Assembly: GCA_002898355.1 (NCBI GenBank)
Contig: BEHD01000008.1
Coordinates: 32,643-96,642, forward strand
Reading direction: 5' to 3'
DNA length: 64,000 bases
Source: an archaeon HR01
GTDB taxonomy: Archaea; Thermoproteota; Nitrososphaeria_A; Caldarchaeales; Caldarchaeaceae
Positions 1 to 7,901 of this stretch are shown here, in pieces (the first letter of the stretch is position 1; each line of letters starts with the position of its first letter). Below the pieces are notes generated by a model that worked only from the letters and a program-made list of their open reading frames with translations, was not told where the DNA came from and did no database searches. The position numbers and the translations under genes are program-made.

Positions 1-1
1 A

Positions 2-634
2 CTGCGATTCGACCCCCGTTACAGAGCTGCCTACGAGCGTGTCTCATCGGGCGGTATCGGGGAGGTGGTGACCATGTGGGGTAGGCGGACAACACTTCTG
101 GAGACAGCTAGAAAATATGGGAAGTTCTCCAACCTTCTCCACGATGTTATCATACACGACATAGATATGTTCAATCTAATGTCCCTCTCGGAGCCGACTC
201 AAGCCTACTGTGTCAAGGTTAGAAAGGCGTGTAGGGAGCTGGGTGTTGACGACGCCTACCTCGGGATAGTCAGGTATAGAAATGGTGCCGCAGCCTCGTT
301 CGAGACGAGCTGGGTTCTGCCCTCGTCAAGCCCCCACTGGCTTGATGCAAGGCTACACATCGTAGGGACCGGCGGCGCCATATACATCGACCTCCAATCC
401 CACGGACTGGAGGTTGTGGAGGATGTGAAATTCTCAAGACCTGACCTCTCCAACTGGCCTGTGGTCGGTGGGAGGCTTATGGGTAATCTCAGGGAGGCGG
501 TAAACCATTTCGTCGAATGCGTGGCCGGGGATAAAGAGCCTTGGCCGGGCGGTGCTGATGCTAGGAAGGCTTTGGCTGTCGTGCTTGCATTATCCGAGTC
601 GGCCGAGACGGAGAGGCCGGTGGCGCTGGGTTAG
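2..634 (+). CDS. Gfo/Idh/MocA-family NAD(P)-dependent oxidoreductase, C-terminal part
   Basis: The reading frame is open to the left edge, so only about 210 C-terminal residues are present. RFDPRYRAAYERV followed by GGIGEVV is the conserved segment that follows the Rossmann domain in the Gfo/Idh/MocA family, and HDIDMFNLM carries the conserved His-Asp pair of the substrate domain. The GTG at 65 is internal to the protein rather than its start. These enzymes oxidise sugars, inositols or related polyols with NAD(P). The next gene (a kinase) follows after 8 bp and the enolase-like gene overlaps that one, so the three probably form one operon for a sugar or sugar acid. The substrate cannot be read from the sequence. 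Confidence 0.85.
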   Translation: MRFDPRYRAAYERVSSGGIGEVVTMWGRRTTLLETARKYGKFSNLLHDVIIHDIDMFNLMSLSEPTQAYCVKVRKACRELGVDDAYLGIVRYRNGAAASFETSWVLPSSSPHWLDARLHIVGTGGAIYIDLQSHGLEVVEDVKFSRPDLSNWPVVGGRLMGNLREAVNHFVECVAGDKEPWPGGADARKALAVVLALSESAETERPVALG

Positions 635-642
635 ATGAGACG

Positions 643-1632
643 ATGAGCCTCGAAGAGATCAGTGGCGTGATACGCAGTCTGACGGATGGCGAGATTGTGG
701 AACTGAAACCCCTCAGCGGCGGGGTATCCTGCATAGTCTATCTAGTCTCCACGTCGAGGGGGAGCTGGGTGGTGAAGAAGGCTCTTCCCAGGCTTATGGT
801 CCAGGATGAATGGGTTGCCGATGTTAACAGGGTCTTCCGGGAGTCTGCCTGTCTTAAAGCCATCAGAGAGCTGGTGGGTGAGGATGCGGCTCCCAAGGTT
901 CTTCTAGAGGATAGGCAGCACCACATGTTTGTGATGGAATATGGTGAGGGCGGTGTTACTTGGAAGGAGATGCTTATGAAGGGGGTGATAGATCCCTCGC
1001 TAACCATCCGTGCCGCCCACATATTGGCCAAACTCCACACTAAAAGCGTGGGGCTGGAGTGGGTGCGGGAAGAGTTCTACGAGGCCACCAACTTCCACCA
1101 GCTGAGGATAGATCCATACATCCTGCATACGTCGAGAAAACATCCTGATATCTCTGGCCAGCTCCTCAAGATAGCGGATATCCTCTGGACGAGGAAGATG
1201 TGTCTGGTCCACGGTGATTATAGCCCTAAGAATATCCTCTATCTGCCTGACGGCAGGCTCTGGGTTCTGGACTGTGAGCCGGCCCACTACGGCCATCCAG
1301 CCTTCGATATAGCCTTCTGCACCAACCATCTACTCCTTAAATCTATCCACTTCAACGGACCTGCTTATCTACGGGAGGCTAGAAGGCTGTGGGCAGAGTA
1401 CTGGCGTGGCGTGGGCTGGGATGGAGGGGAGGAGCTGGAGAGGGAGGCTGCTATGATTCTCTCAGCTTTGATGTTGGCGCGTGTGGACGGCAAATCGCCG
1501 GTTGAGTATCTCTCCGAGGAGAACAGGGTTAGAACCCGTCTTCTGGCTAAGAAGATGATAAGGGATGGGGTGGATAGCTTCGAGATGCTTAGCTGTAGGG
1601 TTGAGGAGGAGTTAAGACGTGAAAATATCTGA
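643..1632 (+). CDS. APH-fold small-molecule kinase
   Basis: A protein of 329 residues with the aminoglycoside-phosphotransferase/choline-kinase fold. Near residue 190 is the Brenner catalytic loop HGDYSPKN (His-x-Asp-x4-Asn), followed about 20 residues later by LDCEPAHYGHPAFDIAF, the metal-binding DxE segment seen in methylthioribose kinase-like and related enzymes. The N-lobe lysine is probably in WVVKKALP. Spacing to the oxidoreductase upstream is 8 bp and the end overlaps the enolase-like gene by 14 bp. I infer phosphorylation of a sugar or polyol made in the same operon. Methylthioribose kinase is possible from the DCEPAHYG motif, but no other methionine-salvage gene is next to it. Confidence 0.75.
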   Translation: MSLEEISGVIRSLTDGEIVELKPLSGGVSCIVYLVSTSRGSWVVKKALPRLMVQDEWVADVNRVFRESACLKAIRELVGEDAAPKVLLEDRQHHMFVMEYGEGGVTWKEMLMKGVIDPSLTIRAAHILAKLHTKSVGLEWVREEFYEATNFHQLRIDPYILHTSRKHPDISGQLLKIADILWTRKMCLVHGDYSPKNILYLPDGRLWVLDCEPAHYGHPAFDIAFCTNHLLLKSIHFNGPAYLREARRLWAEYWRGVGWDGGEELEREAAMILSALMLARVDGKSPVEYLSEENRVRTRLLAKKMIRDGVDSFEMLSCRVEEELRRENI

Positions 1633-2905
1633 CGTCAAAGCCTTTGAGGTTTTGGATTCCCGTGGATTCCCCACAGTTGAGGCCGTTGTATGGATAGGGG
1701 ATAGACATGTGGGTTCTGCTATTGTGCCGGCCGGCGCCTCCAAGGGAAGCCATGAGGCCTTTGAGATGAGGGATGGGGGGAGACGTTGGATGGGCCGTGG
1801 TGTCAGGAAGGCGGTAGATAACGTCAACACTGTGATACGGAAGGCCTTGATAGGTGTTGAGGCTGAGCATGTGGATGATATATTGCTGGGACTTGACGAT
1901 AGCGGGAACAAATCTAAGCTTGGGGCTAACGCAGTGCTGGCGGTATCACTGGCGGCGGCTAGAGCCGCTGCAAATTACAAGGGGGTACCGTTATACCGCT
2001 ATATTCAGGGTCTTACAGGCGCTAAGCCCGTCATCCCAACCCCTATGGTTAACATGATAAGTGGTGGCCATCACGCTGCGTGGAACCTGGACTTCCAAGA
2101 CCTCCTGATAATACCCCTCAAAGCTGAAAACTTCAGCCAGGCGTTGGAGGATGTGGGGCTGGTATATCACAGCCTTAAAAAGACCCTCTCGGAGAGGGGT
2201 TATTCAACACTGCTGGCCGATGAGGGTGGGTTCAGCCCCAGATGTAGAAGCCATGAGGAGGCCTTCCAGCTCCTCCTCGCCTCCATCGAGGAGCCAGGGT
2301 TTAAGCCAGGCCACGACATCGGCCTAGCGCTAGACGTAGCCGCAACCCATCTCTACAGCGGGGGTTTCTACAACATACATCTCGAAAACCTTCGCCTCAG
2401 CCCTGGGGAGATGGTGGACTACATCACCCAGCTATGCGGGAGATATCCGGTCGTATCTGTTGAAGACGGATGCTCCGAAGACGACTGGGATGGCTGGAGA
2501 GTTCTCACCAGGAGGCTGGGCGGCAGAGTCCAGCTGCTGGGGGACGACCTTTTCACAACAGATGTCAAAAGAATAAGGAAGGGTGTTGAGGAGGGTGTGG
2601 CCAACTCGGTTCTCATTAAGCCCAACCAGGTGGGCACACTTAGAGAGACTCTGGAGGCTTTGAAATACTGCTCCGAGGTTGGGTATACGCCTGTGGTGTC
2701 GGCCCGGTCAGGAGATACGGAGGACAGCTTCATCTCAGACCTTGCAGTAGGTGCCGGAGTAGCCCAGATAAAGATAGGCTCTATCGCCAGGTCTGAGAGG
2801 ACATCAAAATACAACAGGCTTCTCAGGATTGAGGATGAGTTATCGGGGGCGGCCAAGTACCTAGGTGGGAAGGCGTTGAGGCTCTCTGGCGACCTTGTTG
2901 GCTAG
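1619..2905 (+). CDS. Enolase-superfamily protein, divergent enolase paralogue
   Basis: 428 residues, normal enolase length, GTG start inside the preceding gene. Enolase landmarks are present in order: DSRGFPT, GASKGSHEA, ADEGGFSP, DVAATHLY, SVEDG, LLGDDLFTTD, LIKPNQVGT and QIKIGSIARSER, so the three Mg ligands and both catalytic lysines are kept. Three otherwise near-invariant positions differ. The QEF glutamate (yeast Glu168) is Asp in FQDLL, the SHRSGE histidine (yeast His373) is Ala in SARSGDTED, and EDPF has become EDGC. It may still be an enolase, but the changes and its operon with an oxidoreductase and a kinase suggest a specialised or altered reaction. The end overlaps the convergent FAH gene by 45 bp. 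Confidence 0.8.
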   Translation: MKISDVKAFEVLDSRGFPTVEAVVWIGDRHVGSAIVPAGASKGSHEAFEMRDGGRRWMGRGVRKAVDNVNTVIRKALIGVEAEHVDDILLGLDDSGNKSKLGANAVLAVSLAAARAAANYKGVPLYRYIQGLTGAKPVIPTPMVNMISGGHHAAWNLDFQDLLIIPLKAENFSQALEDVGLVYHSLKKTLSERGYSTLLADEGGFSPRCRSHEEAFQLLLASIEEPGFKPGHDIGLALDVAATHLYSGGFYNIHLENLRLSPGEMVDYITQLCGRYPVVSVEDGCSEDDWDGWRVLTRRLGGRVQLLGDDLFTTDVKRIRKGVEEGVANSVLIKPNQVGTLRETLEALKYCSEVGYTPVVSARSGDTEDSFISDLAVGAGVAQIKIGSIARSERTSKYNRLLRIEDELSGAAKYLGGKALRLSGDLVG

Positions 2906-3754
2906 GACGCCTATCCTCTCAATCTCTACCTCCACAACATCTCCGACGTTGAGGAGTTTTGGCTCAGGCTTGTAGAAGATACCCACACCCGACGGCGTCC
3001 CAGTGGCTATTATATCTCCAGGCTCCAAAGTCATCACCATGCTGATGAAGGACACCAGCTTATCCACCCCGAAGATGAGGTTTCCCGTACTGGAGTTCTG
3101 CCTCACCTCACCATTAACCCTCGCCATGATTTTCAGATTGTGGGGGTTTCCCACCTGGTCTGCGGTGGCTATCCAAGGCCCTATCGGTGCGAAGGTGTCG
3201 AAGGATTTACCCCGGACCCACTGCCCATCCCTAAACTGTATATCCCTGGCGGAGACGTCGTTGAAGCAGGTGTATCCCAGAACATAGTTTAAAGCCTCTG
3301 AGGGGCTGACCTTCCTACATCTACGGCCTATAACCACGGCCAGCTCCGCCTCGTAGTCCAGCTTCTCCGTAATCTCTGGGTAGATTATCGGCTGCCCCGG
3401 CCCAGTAATAGCTGTGTAGGGCTTCATGAATATGACAGGCTCCTCAGGAGGTTCAACCCCCTGCTCCTCAGCATGGTCCCTATAGTTGAGGCCGACGCAG
3501 ATAATTTTCGGCCTACCATCGACGGGCGCCCTCAACTCAACATCGGAAAGCCGGAGGCCTGTCGACACCTTCTCCACGGCATCCTCGATAGAATCTCTCA
3601 CGCCGTAATCCATCAGATATTCGATCAGCCCCAGAACCGTGTCGGGGAGGCTCCTGCCCAGAGCGGTTTCCAACACGGCTCTCTCGTAAATCCTGTCGCC
3701 AACGACTAAACCATATTTGACGGAGCCGCCGTGGATAAACCTCGCTATCCTCAC
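2861..3754 (-). CDS. Fumarylacetoacetate hydrolase (FAH) family protein
   Basis: FAH-fold hydrolase or isomerase acting on acylpyruvate-type or 2-oxo acid substrates. Typical motifs are VGLNYRDHAEE, LDYEAELAVVIGRRCR (metal-ligand glutamates), CFNDVSARDIQ, KSFDTFAPIGP and IIATGTPSGVG. I chose the GTG at 3754 (VRIARFIHGG, the usual N-terminus of the family), giving 297 residues. An AT-rich box lies about 26-40 bp upstream. The frame could be opened further to an ATG at 3787 or beyond, but that would run toward the tRNA gene. It converges on the enolase-like gene and may belong to the same sugar-acid pathway, since the FAH family includes 2-keto-3-deoxy sugar acid enzymes; this is inference. Confidence 0.85.
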   Translation of the reverse strand: MRIARFIHGGSVKYGLVVGDRIYERAVLETALGRSLPDTVLGLIEYLMDYGVRDSIEDAVEKVSTGLRLSDVELRAPVDGRPKIICVGLNYRDHAEEQGVEPPEEPVIFMKPYTAITGPGQPIIYPEITEKLDYEAELAVVIGRRCRKVSPSEALNYVLGYTCFNDVSARDIQFRDGQWVRGKSFDTFAPIGPWIATADQVGNPHNLKIMARVNGEVRQNSSTGNLIFGVDKLVSFISMVMTLEPGDIIATGTPSGVGIFYKPEPKLLNVGDVVEVEIERIGVLANKVAREPQRLPT

Positions 3755-3845
3755 GTAGGTCCGGCGTGTAGGGCCTCTAAAAAACATAATCTTAAGATGG
3801 GAAGAAATAGAGGAGGGGTCGGCTGGAGGCATCGACCGGAACATA

Positions 3846-3924
3846 TGGTGGGGTCGGTGGGATTTGAACCCACGACCTCGCGGGCCCAAGCCGCGAATCT
3901 TAGACCAAGCTAGACCACGACCCC
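3846..3924 (-). tRNA. tRNA-Pro (anticodon UGG)
   Basis: Read on the minus strand, the acceptor GGGGTCG pairs with CGACCCC. The D arm is GTCT/AGAT. The anticodon stem CGCGG/CCGCG encloses the loop CTTGGGC with anticodon TGG. The T arm is GTGGG-TTCAAAT-CCCAC, and the discriminator A is followed by an encoded CCA (3846-3848). No intron is seen. A TATA-like stretch (CCTAAATACC on the minus strand) lies about 26 bp upstream. Confidence 0.95.
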
Positions 3925-4011
3925 GTCAAATCCTAAGATGTTCATGCAGGTATTTAGGAGTTAGGCTGGGTTGGGGTATTGGCTGTGCAGGCTCCTTACT
4001 ATGAGGGTGTT

Positions 4012-4851
4012 TTAACGTCTCAGCATCACGGTTATTACCTGACGGTTTTCAGCTATTTTGATGGCTTCGGCTGGCCGTGTGGCTAGTTCTAGGGCGTAGA
4101 CAGCATCCATATCTCCGGCCTCAGCCTCGGTCTCGGCCACCATCCACTCCCTCTCGGTGACTGTCCTGCCATCCCTCTCCACCCGCATCTCCCGGAAGCC
4201 GTAGATTCTGACGGGTTTCACATCGTAGCTCCTCACTATCTCTAAGGCGGTTCTGGTTGGTAGGGCATCCCTCAAGGGTATGTAGACTGTGACCTCCTGA
4301 TTTGGTGAAGACTGCTGCAGCTGCTGGAGTGGCTGTAGGAGCTCCCGGTATTCACGGCCGTAGCCCACCCGGCCTTTCAAACCCGTAGCATATATGTTAC
4401 CTTCGCCGTCTATCTCCAGCTCCAGCTCCGGCAGTGCGTTGGTGGGGTATGGCTGTAAGGATGCCGGCCCTCTCACGGCCACCCCTGTGTCGGGGTTGTA
4501 GACTGTGCCATGGCATGGGCACTGCATCTCCCTGCTGGAGGGGAAGTAGTCCCAGAGGCACCAGAGGTGGACGCAGACCTTGCTGTAAGCCTTAACCTCG
4601 CCTGTGGGAAGCCTTATCAGACCATACTGGCGGAAAGGGTCCGAGTCTATCTGGGGGTTGCCGGTGGCTGGATAGCTGAAGGTTATCCTCGAGTTGGGCT
4701 CAAGGTCCTTGATGTTGGCTATCCGCTGGCGTAGCGCTGCACTCCTCTCGGGTCTATAGAGGAAGCCACCCCATGAGAGGAATGGAGCTAAGGTCGCTAT
4801 GAGGGATACGCCGAAGAACGTCTTGAGTATATTCCTACGCTGGCCGGCCAT
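4012..4851 (-). CDS. Rieske [2Fe-2S] protein with twin-arginine signal anchor
   Basis: 279 residues. The N-terminus has a twin-arginine motif (QRRNILK) followed by one hydrophobic segment (about residues 11-31), so the protein is likely exported folded and membrane-anchored. The Rieske cluster ligands are CVH (near residue 92) and CPCHG (near residue 111). About 110 residues continue past the cluster domain and contain a Gln-rich linker, a tail longer than in most Rieske proteins. It would pass electrons outside the membrane in a bc1-like or other quinol oxidising complex, but no cytochrome b gene is nearby. It lies 48 bp downstream of top6B on the same strand. Confidence 0.9.
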   Translation of the reverse strand: MAGQRRNILKTFFGVSLIATLAPFLSWGGFLYRPERSAALRQRIANIKDLEPNSRITFSYPATGNPQIDSDPFRQYGLIRLPTGEVKAYSKVCVHLWCLWDYFPSSREMQCPCHGTVYNPDTGVAVRGPASLQPYPTNALPELELEIDGEGNIYATGLKGRVGYGREYRELLQPLQQLQQSSPNQEVTVYIPLRDALPTRTALEIVRSYDVKPVRIYGFREMRVERDGRTVTEREWMVAETEAEAGDMDAVYALELATRPAEAIKIAENRQVITVMLRR

Positions 4852-4899
4852 GTTATATCCGCTATATGCTCAACATATAAACCCATATCTCGCCAGCTA

Positions 4900-6462
4900 T
4901 CATGCTTCAGCAGCCCTCTCAGCCTCTATGTGCTCCTCTGTCACCCCCAGCTTTTTGAGGAGGCTATTCACATCCGGCGGCTTCTTAAGCCCTGCGGTGG
5001 CCGCTGAGAACTCAGCTATTTTGGGCAGGTATTTGGCGTATATGCCCAGCCTCTTCTCCCTTGCCTCCCTCTTCTCTATCCTGCTGAGATAGGCCTTGAG
5101 GTTTCTAGCGCACTCCCTGAGGGCTATGGTGAGCTCCCTCTCGATTTCAGGCCTGTCGGCTATCGCCTCCTTCCCCACAGTCTTGTAGGGGATTTTAGTC
5201 GAGCATATACTGGTGAAAACCGCTAGAGGTGCTATCTTGGGGACTTTGTAGTTGGACCAGTCTATCTTCTCGGAGACAACCTTCCAGGAGACGTCAGCCC
5301 GTTCATCGTAGAGGAGGGGTATCTTGTTGGCGAACCTGTAGAGATGTATCGTCTCTGAGGGCTCTATTAGCCCGCCATAGGCTATCGCCGCCTCCACCAC
5401 GACAGGATGCCCTCCATAGGATGATGGCTCCCGTGAGACCACATGGATGAAGTCGGGTTTGAGAAGGCTTCTTATACCTGTCTCAAGAAACTCGGCGCCT
5501 ATCGGGCTGAGGGGGGAGGGGTCGGGAGGCCTAAACTTTCCATACCTCTTGAAGGCGTCGATGAGGGCGGTCACCTGCTCGTGGGTGAGCTTCCTCACAT
5601 TCATGTCGGGCTTGAGGCCCGCCATCTCAACGACCTCGAGGGCTGTCTTCCGCCCAACCTTCTGGAAGGATGCCTGTAGGAATGCGGCGAGGCTTCTGGC
5701 GCTGGCCGAAGCTATGAGGCGGGTGATCGTCTCCACATCCACACCCACCGGATGGGGTTTGGCCTCACGGGGCGGCTCGGGAACCTTCTCCACAACCCTC
5801 GGATAGTGGTAGAGCCTCCCCCTGCTATCCACGAAAGTTATGGATGCGTGTGGGTTGACTATGGCGGTGTTCCTGAAGTATTCGAGTATCTTAGGCCTGC
5901 TGGTGGTGTAGTCGGCTTCAAGGTAGAAATTTACTATAGTCCCACGCCACCCTCTCGGATTCTTCAGCTCCTGATAGGATATTATTCGTGGCTTGTTCTC
6001 CACCACATCAATCATCAGCTCGTATCTATGGATGGTTTTGCCGTCGGTGCTGGAGATGACTGTGGCGGGCTTGTTGGTTGTTATCTGGCCGTAGAGGAGG
6101 GCCATGGTCCCCCCCAGCCCAAAGGTTCCACGGGACTGTCTATAACCGTATTTGCTGCCGTAGAGGACCGTTGCGAAGGCCAGAGGAATCTTATCCCCCG
6201 GCACACCTATGCCGTTATCCTCAACCCTAAGCCTGAAGACGTTCACACCCCCCTCCTCGTCGGAGGCCTTCTCCTGGGAGAGCTCCACCAATATCTCTGG
6301 GAGTATGCGGCCCGCCTCCGCTCCGTCGAGGGAGTTCTCCACCAGCTCTCTTATGCTCATGTAGAGGCTGCGGGCTGGGCTGCTGAACCCTGCGATATCC
6401 CTATTACGGTAGAAGAACTCACTGGGAGATATCTGCTCAAACTTGACCGGGGTCTCAACCAT
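4900..6462 (-). CDS. top6B: DNA topoisomerase VI subunit B
   Basis: 520 residues, the usual length for archaeal Top6B. The N-terminal GHKL ATPase domain starts with FEQISPSEFFYRNRDIAGF and has RELVENSLDGAE (Bergerat N box), DNGIGVPGDKI (G1) and GTFGLGGTMA (G2). The H2TH and transducer domains follow; KIPLLYD and the lysine-containing switch segment lie in the C-terminal half. Subunit B binds ATP and gates type IIB strand passage with subunit A, which is not in this window. The KH-domain gene upstream on the same strand fits the conserved archaeal neighbourhood linking Pno1-type KH proteins with top6B. Confidence 0.97.
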   Translation of the reverse strand: MVETPVKFEQISPSEFFYRNRDIAGFSSPARSLYMSIRELVENSLDGAEAGRILPEILVELSQEKASDEEGGVNVFRLRVEDNGIGVPGDKIPLAFATVLYGSKYGYRQSRGTFGLGGTMALLYGQITTNKPATVISSTDGKTIHRYELMIDVVENKPRIISYQELKNPRGWRGTIVNFYLEADYTTSRPKILEYFRNTAIVNPHASITFVDSRGRLYHYPRVVEKVPEPPREAKPHPVGVDVETITRLIASASARSLAAFLQASFQKVGRKTALEVVEMAGLKPDMNVRKLTHEQVTALIDAFKRYGKFRPPDPSPLSPIGAEFLETGIRSLLKPDFIHVVSREPSSYGGHPVVVEAAIAYGGLIEPSETIHLYRFANKIPLLYDERADVSWKVVSEKIDWSNYKVPKIAPLAVFTSICSTKIPYKTVGKEAIADRPEIERELTIALRECARNLKAYLSRIEKREAREKRLGIYAKYLPKIAEFSAATAGLKKPPDVNSLLKKLGVTEEHIEAERAAEA

Positions 6463-6586
6463 CTGATAACACCCCCAGAGGCCCGGAGGCTACCCACTCC
6501 ACCCTATAGCCAACACAGCGGTAAACCACCAGCTCAGCCGTGTGTGACATGACACCGCCACACCCCCGTCGGTCGAGGTAATAACC

Positions 6587-7210
6587 TTACCTTGGAATAG
6601 GCGGTCCGCCGGCCTTCCTCATCCTCGCATACTCATCCACCATACGGTAGACGGCTCCGTGGGGCGCTCCCCTGACGAGGGCTAGGACAGCCTCCTCAGC
6701 CGCTTGGACATCACGGTGTTCACCTATTATAGCCACGGTGTCGCCGTATATCGATATATCCACGTGGCAGTTCTCGCTTATTATCCGTCTTGTCTTCCCA
6801 CCCGTGCCTATAAGCCTGGCCTTCACACGGGTGAGGCTGTTGTGGCTCCTCCCCACGTAGTCGCTGATATCTATCACCGAGAGGAAGACTCCGTCGTCGA
6901 AGAGTTTGAAGGCCCGCTCGGGGGAGAAGCCCCGGCCTATCGCAGTCACCACATCCCTGGCTTTGAAGAGGGATGCCGGGTCACCTCCCTCGCTAACCGG
7001 CTTGGCGAGGTCTATTATGACCGAGCCATCCCTGCTATCTATCGAGAGGGTTACACCCAGCCTCTTCTCAATCTCGTTCTTGACCGTGCCTTTCTCACCT
7101 ATCAGAACACCCACCCTCTCCAGGGGTATGTTGACCACGAATGTCGTCATCCCTATCCGCCTTTCGGCTATCGGAGCCAACTTGGCAGCCACCACATCCC
7201 AATCAGGCAA
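6587..7210 (-). CDS. KH-domain RNA-binding protein, Pno1/Dim2 type
   Basis: Two KH domains. The first carries RVGVLIGEKGTVKNEIEKR (GxxG loop GEKG), the second RLIGTGGKTRRIISE (GTGG). This arrangement is that of archaeal and eukaryotic Pno1/Dim2, which binds the 3' end of small-subunit rRNA and works with the Nob1 nuclease; a Nob1 gene lies at 54.8 kb. The longest frame starts with TTG at 7210. An ATG at 7150 (MTTFVVNIP) begins exactly where homologues usually start, so the protein may be 187 rather than 207 residues. It precedes top6B on the same strand. Confidence 0.9.
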   Translation of the reverse strand: MPDWDVVAAKLAPIAERRIGMTTFVVNIPLERVGVLIGEKGTVKNEIEKRLGVTLSIDSRDGSVIIDLAKPVSEGGDPASLFKARDVVTAIGRGFSPERAFKLFDDGVFLSVIDISDYVGRSHNSLTRVKARLIGTGGKTRRIISENCHVDISIYGDTVAIIGEHRDVQAAEEAVLALVRGAPHGAVYRMVDEYARMRKAGGPPIPR

Positions 7211-7270
7211 AGCGTTTATTTTCCTTTTTCTCCCCCGAGCTGGCTAATATGGCGTTGTCCTGCCGGCTGC

Positions 7271-7534
7271 CTAGATGTCTCCATGCTCTTTAATCTTTCC
7301 ATCCTCGTACGGAGCCACCCTCCGCCTGTAAAACTCTAGCAGCACCGACGAGATGACACCGACAGCCCTGTTGTAGTGGAAGTAGCCCGGCGGATATAGG
7401 CTGTTCAAAAGTCTCGAGATCACGTAGTTGAGCCTTCCATCCAGCTTCTCCAGGGGAGCCTGCCTAAGCTTCTCCACCAGCTCCTCAATAACGGGGTCCA
7501 GCTCACGCCTATCCTCCTGTGGTATGTAGGGCAT
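7271..7534 (-). CDS. Small conserved protein, DUF6899-like
   Basis: 87 residues starting MPYIPQEDR and ending near FYRRRVAPYEDGKIKEHGD. I recognise this pattern (MPYI.QEDR ... LNYVI..L ... EFYRRRVAPYED) from small conserved proteins of bacteria and archaea now called DUF6899. Their function is unknown. It lies 60 bp upstream of the KH gene on the same strand and may be first in that operon. Confidence 0.75.
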   Translation of the reverse strand: MPYIPQEDRRELDPVIEELVEKLRQAPLEKLDGRLNYVISRLLNSLYPPGYFHYNRAVGVISSVLLEFYRRRVAPYEDGKIKEHGDI

Positions 7535-7557
7535 GGATAGATAGGCGAATGTCCTCC

Positions 7558-7571
7558 CTTAAAAGAATAAG
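7558..7571 (+). promoter_or_regulatory. TATA box for the GYD gene
   Basis: The A-rich stretch CTTAAAAGAATAAG is centred about 27 bp upstream of the ATG at 7595, the spacing expected for a leaderless archaeal transcript. Confidence 0.55.
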
Positions 7572-7594
7572 TACCACCGTCCACAGCTAAAGAT

Positions 7595-7861
7595 ATGCAG
7601 TTTGTAACCTTGATAAGGTTTAGGCGTAAACTCACCAGAGATGACGTGGATAGGACCGATAGGATTATCAGGGAGAACCCGCAGGTGAAGGTGAGTCTGA
7701 TGCTTTGGACCTTCGGGAGCTATGACGGTTTGCTGGTGGCTGAGGCGGCCGACGAGAAGACCTACATGAAATTTATTCTCCAGTTCGCCGACTACCTCTC
7801 CACCGAGACACTGGTAGCGGTTCCCAGAGACGAGGCTTTAAAGCTGGCGGGCCTCCGCTAA
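7595..7861 (+). CDS. GYD-domain protein
   Basis: 88 residues. GSYDGLLVAEAADEKTYMKF and STETLVAVPRDEA match the GYD family, small ferredoxin-like-fold proteins of unknown function widespread in bacteria and archaea. The transcript is probably leaderless. The Orc1/Cdc6 gene follows after 40 bp. Confidence 0.85.
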   Translation: MQFVTLIRFRRKLTRDDVDRTDRIIRENPQVKVSLMLWTFGSYDGLLVAEAADEKTYMKFILQFADYLSTETLVAVPRDEALKLAGLR

Positions 7862-7901
7862 CCATCCAAATAAACAACCTCCCAACATATACAAGTGGTA
7901 G

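Noticed and set aside
1000..1329. A minus-strand frame across the APH-fold kinase gene
   Set aside because: It is antisense to the conserved kinase catalytic loop and has no family resemblance.
5752..6552. A 266-codon open frame on the plus strand across topoisomerase VI subunit B
   Set aside because: It lies entirely opposite a strongly supported top6B gene and shows no family motif, so it is a shadow frame.
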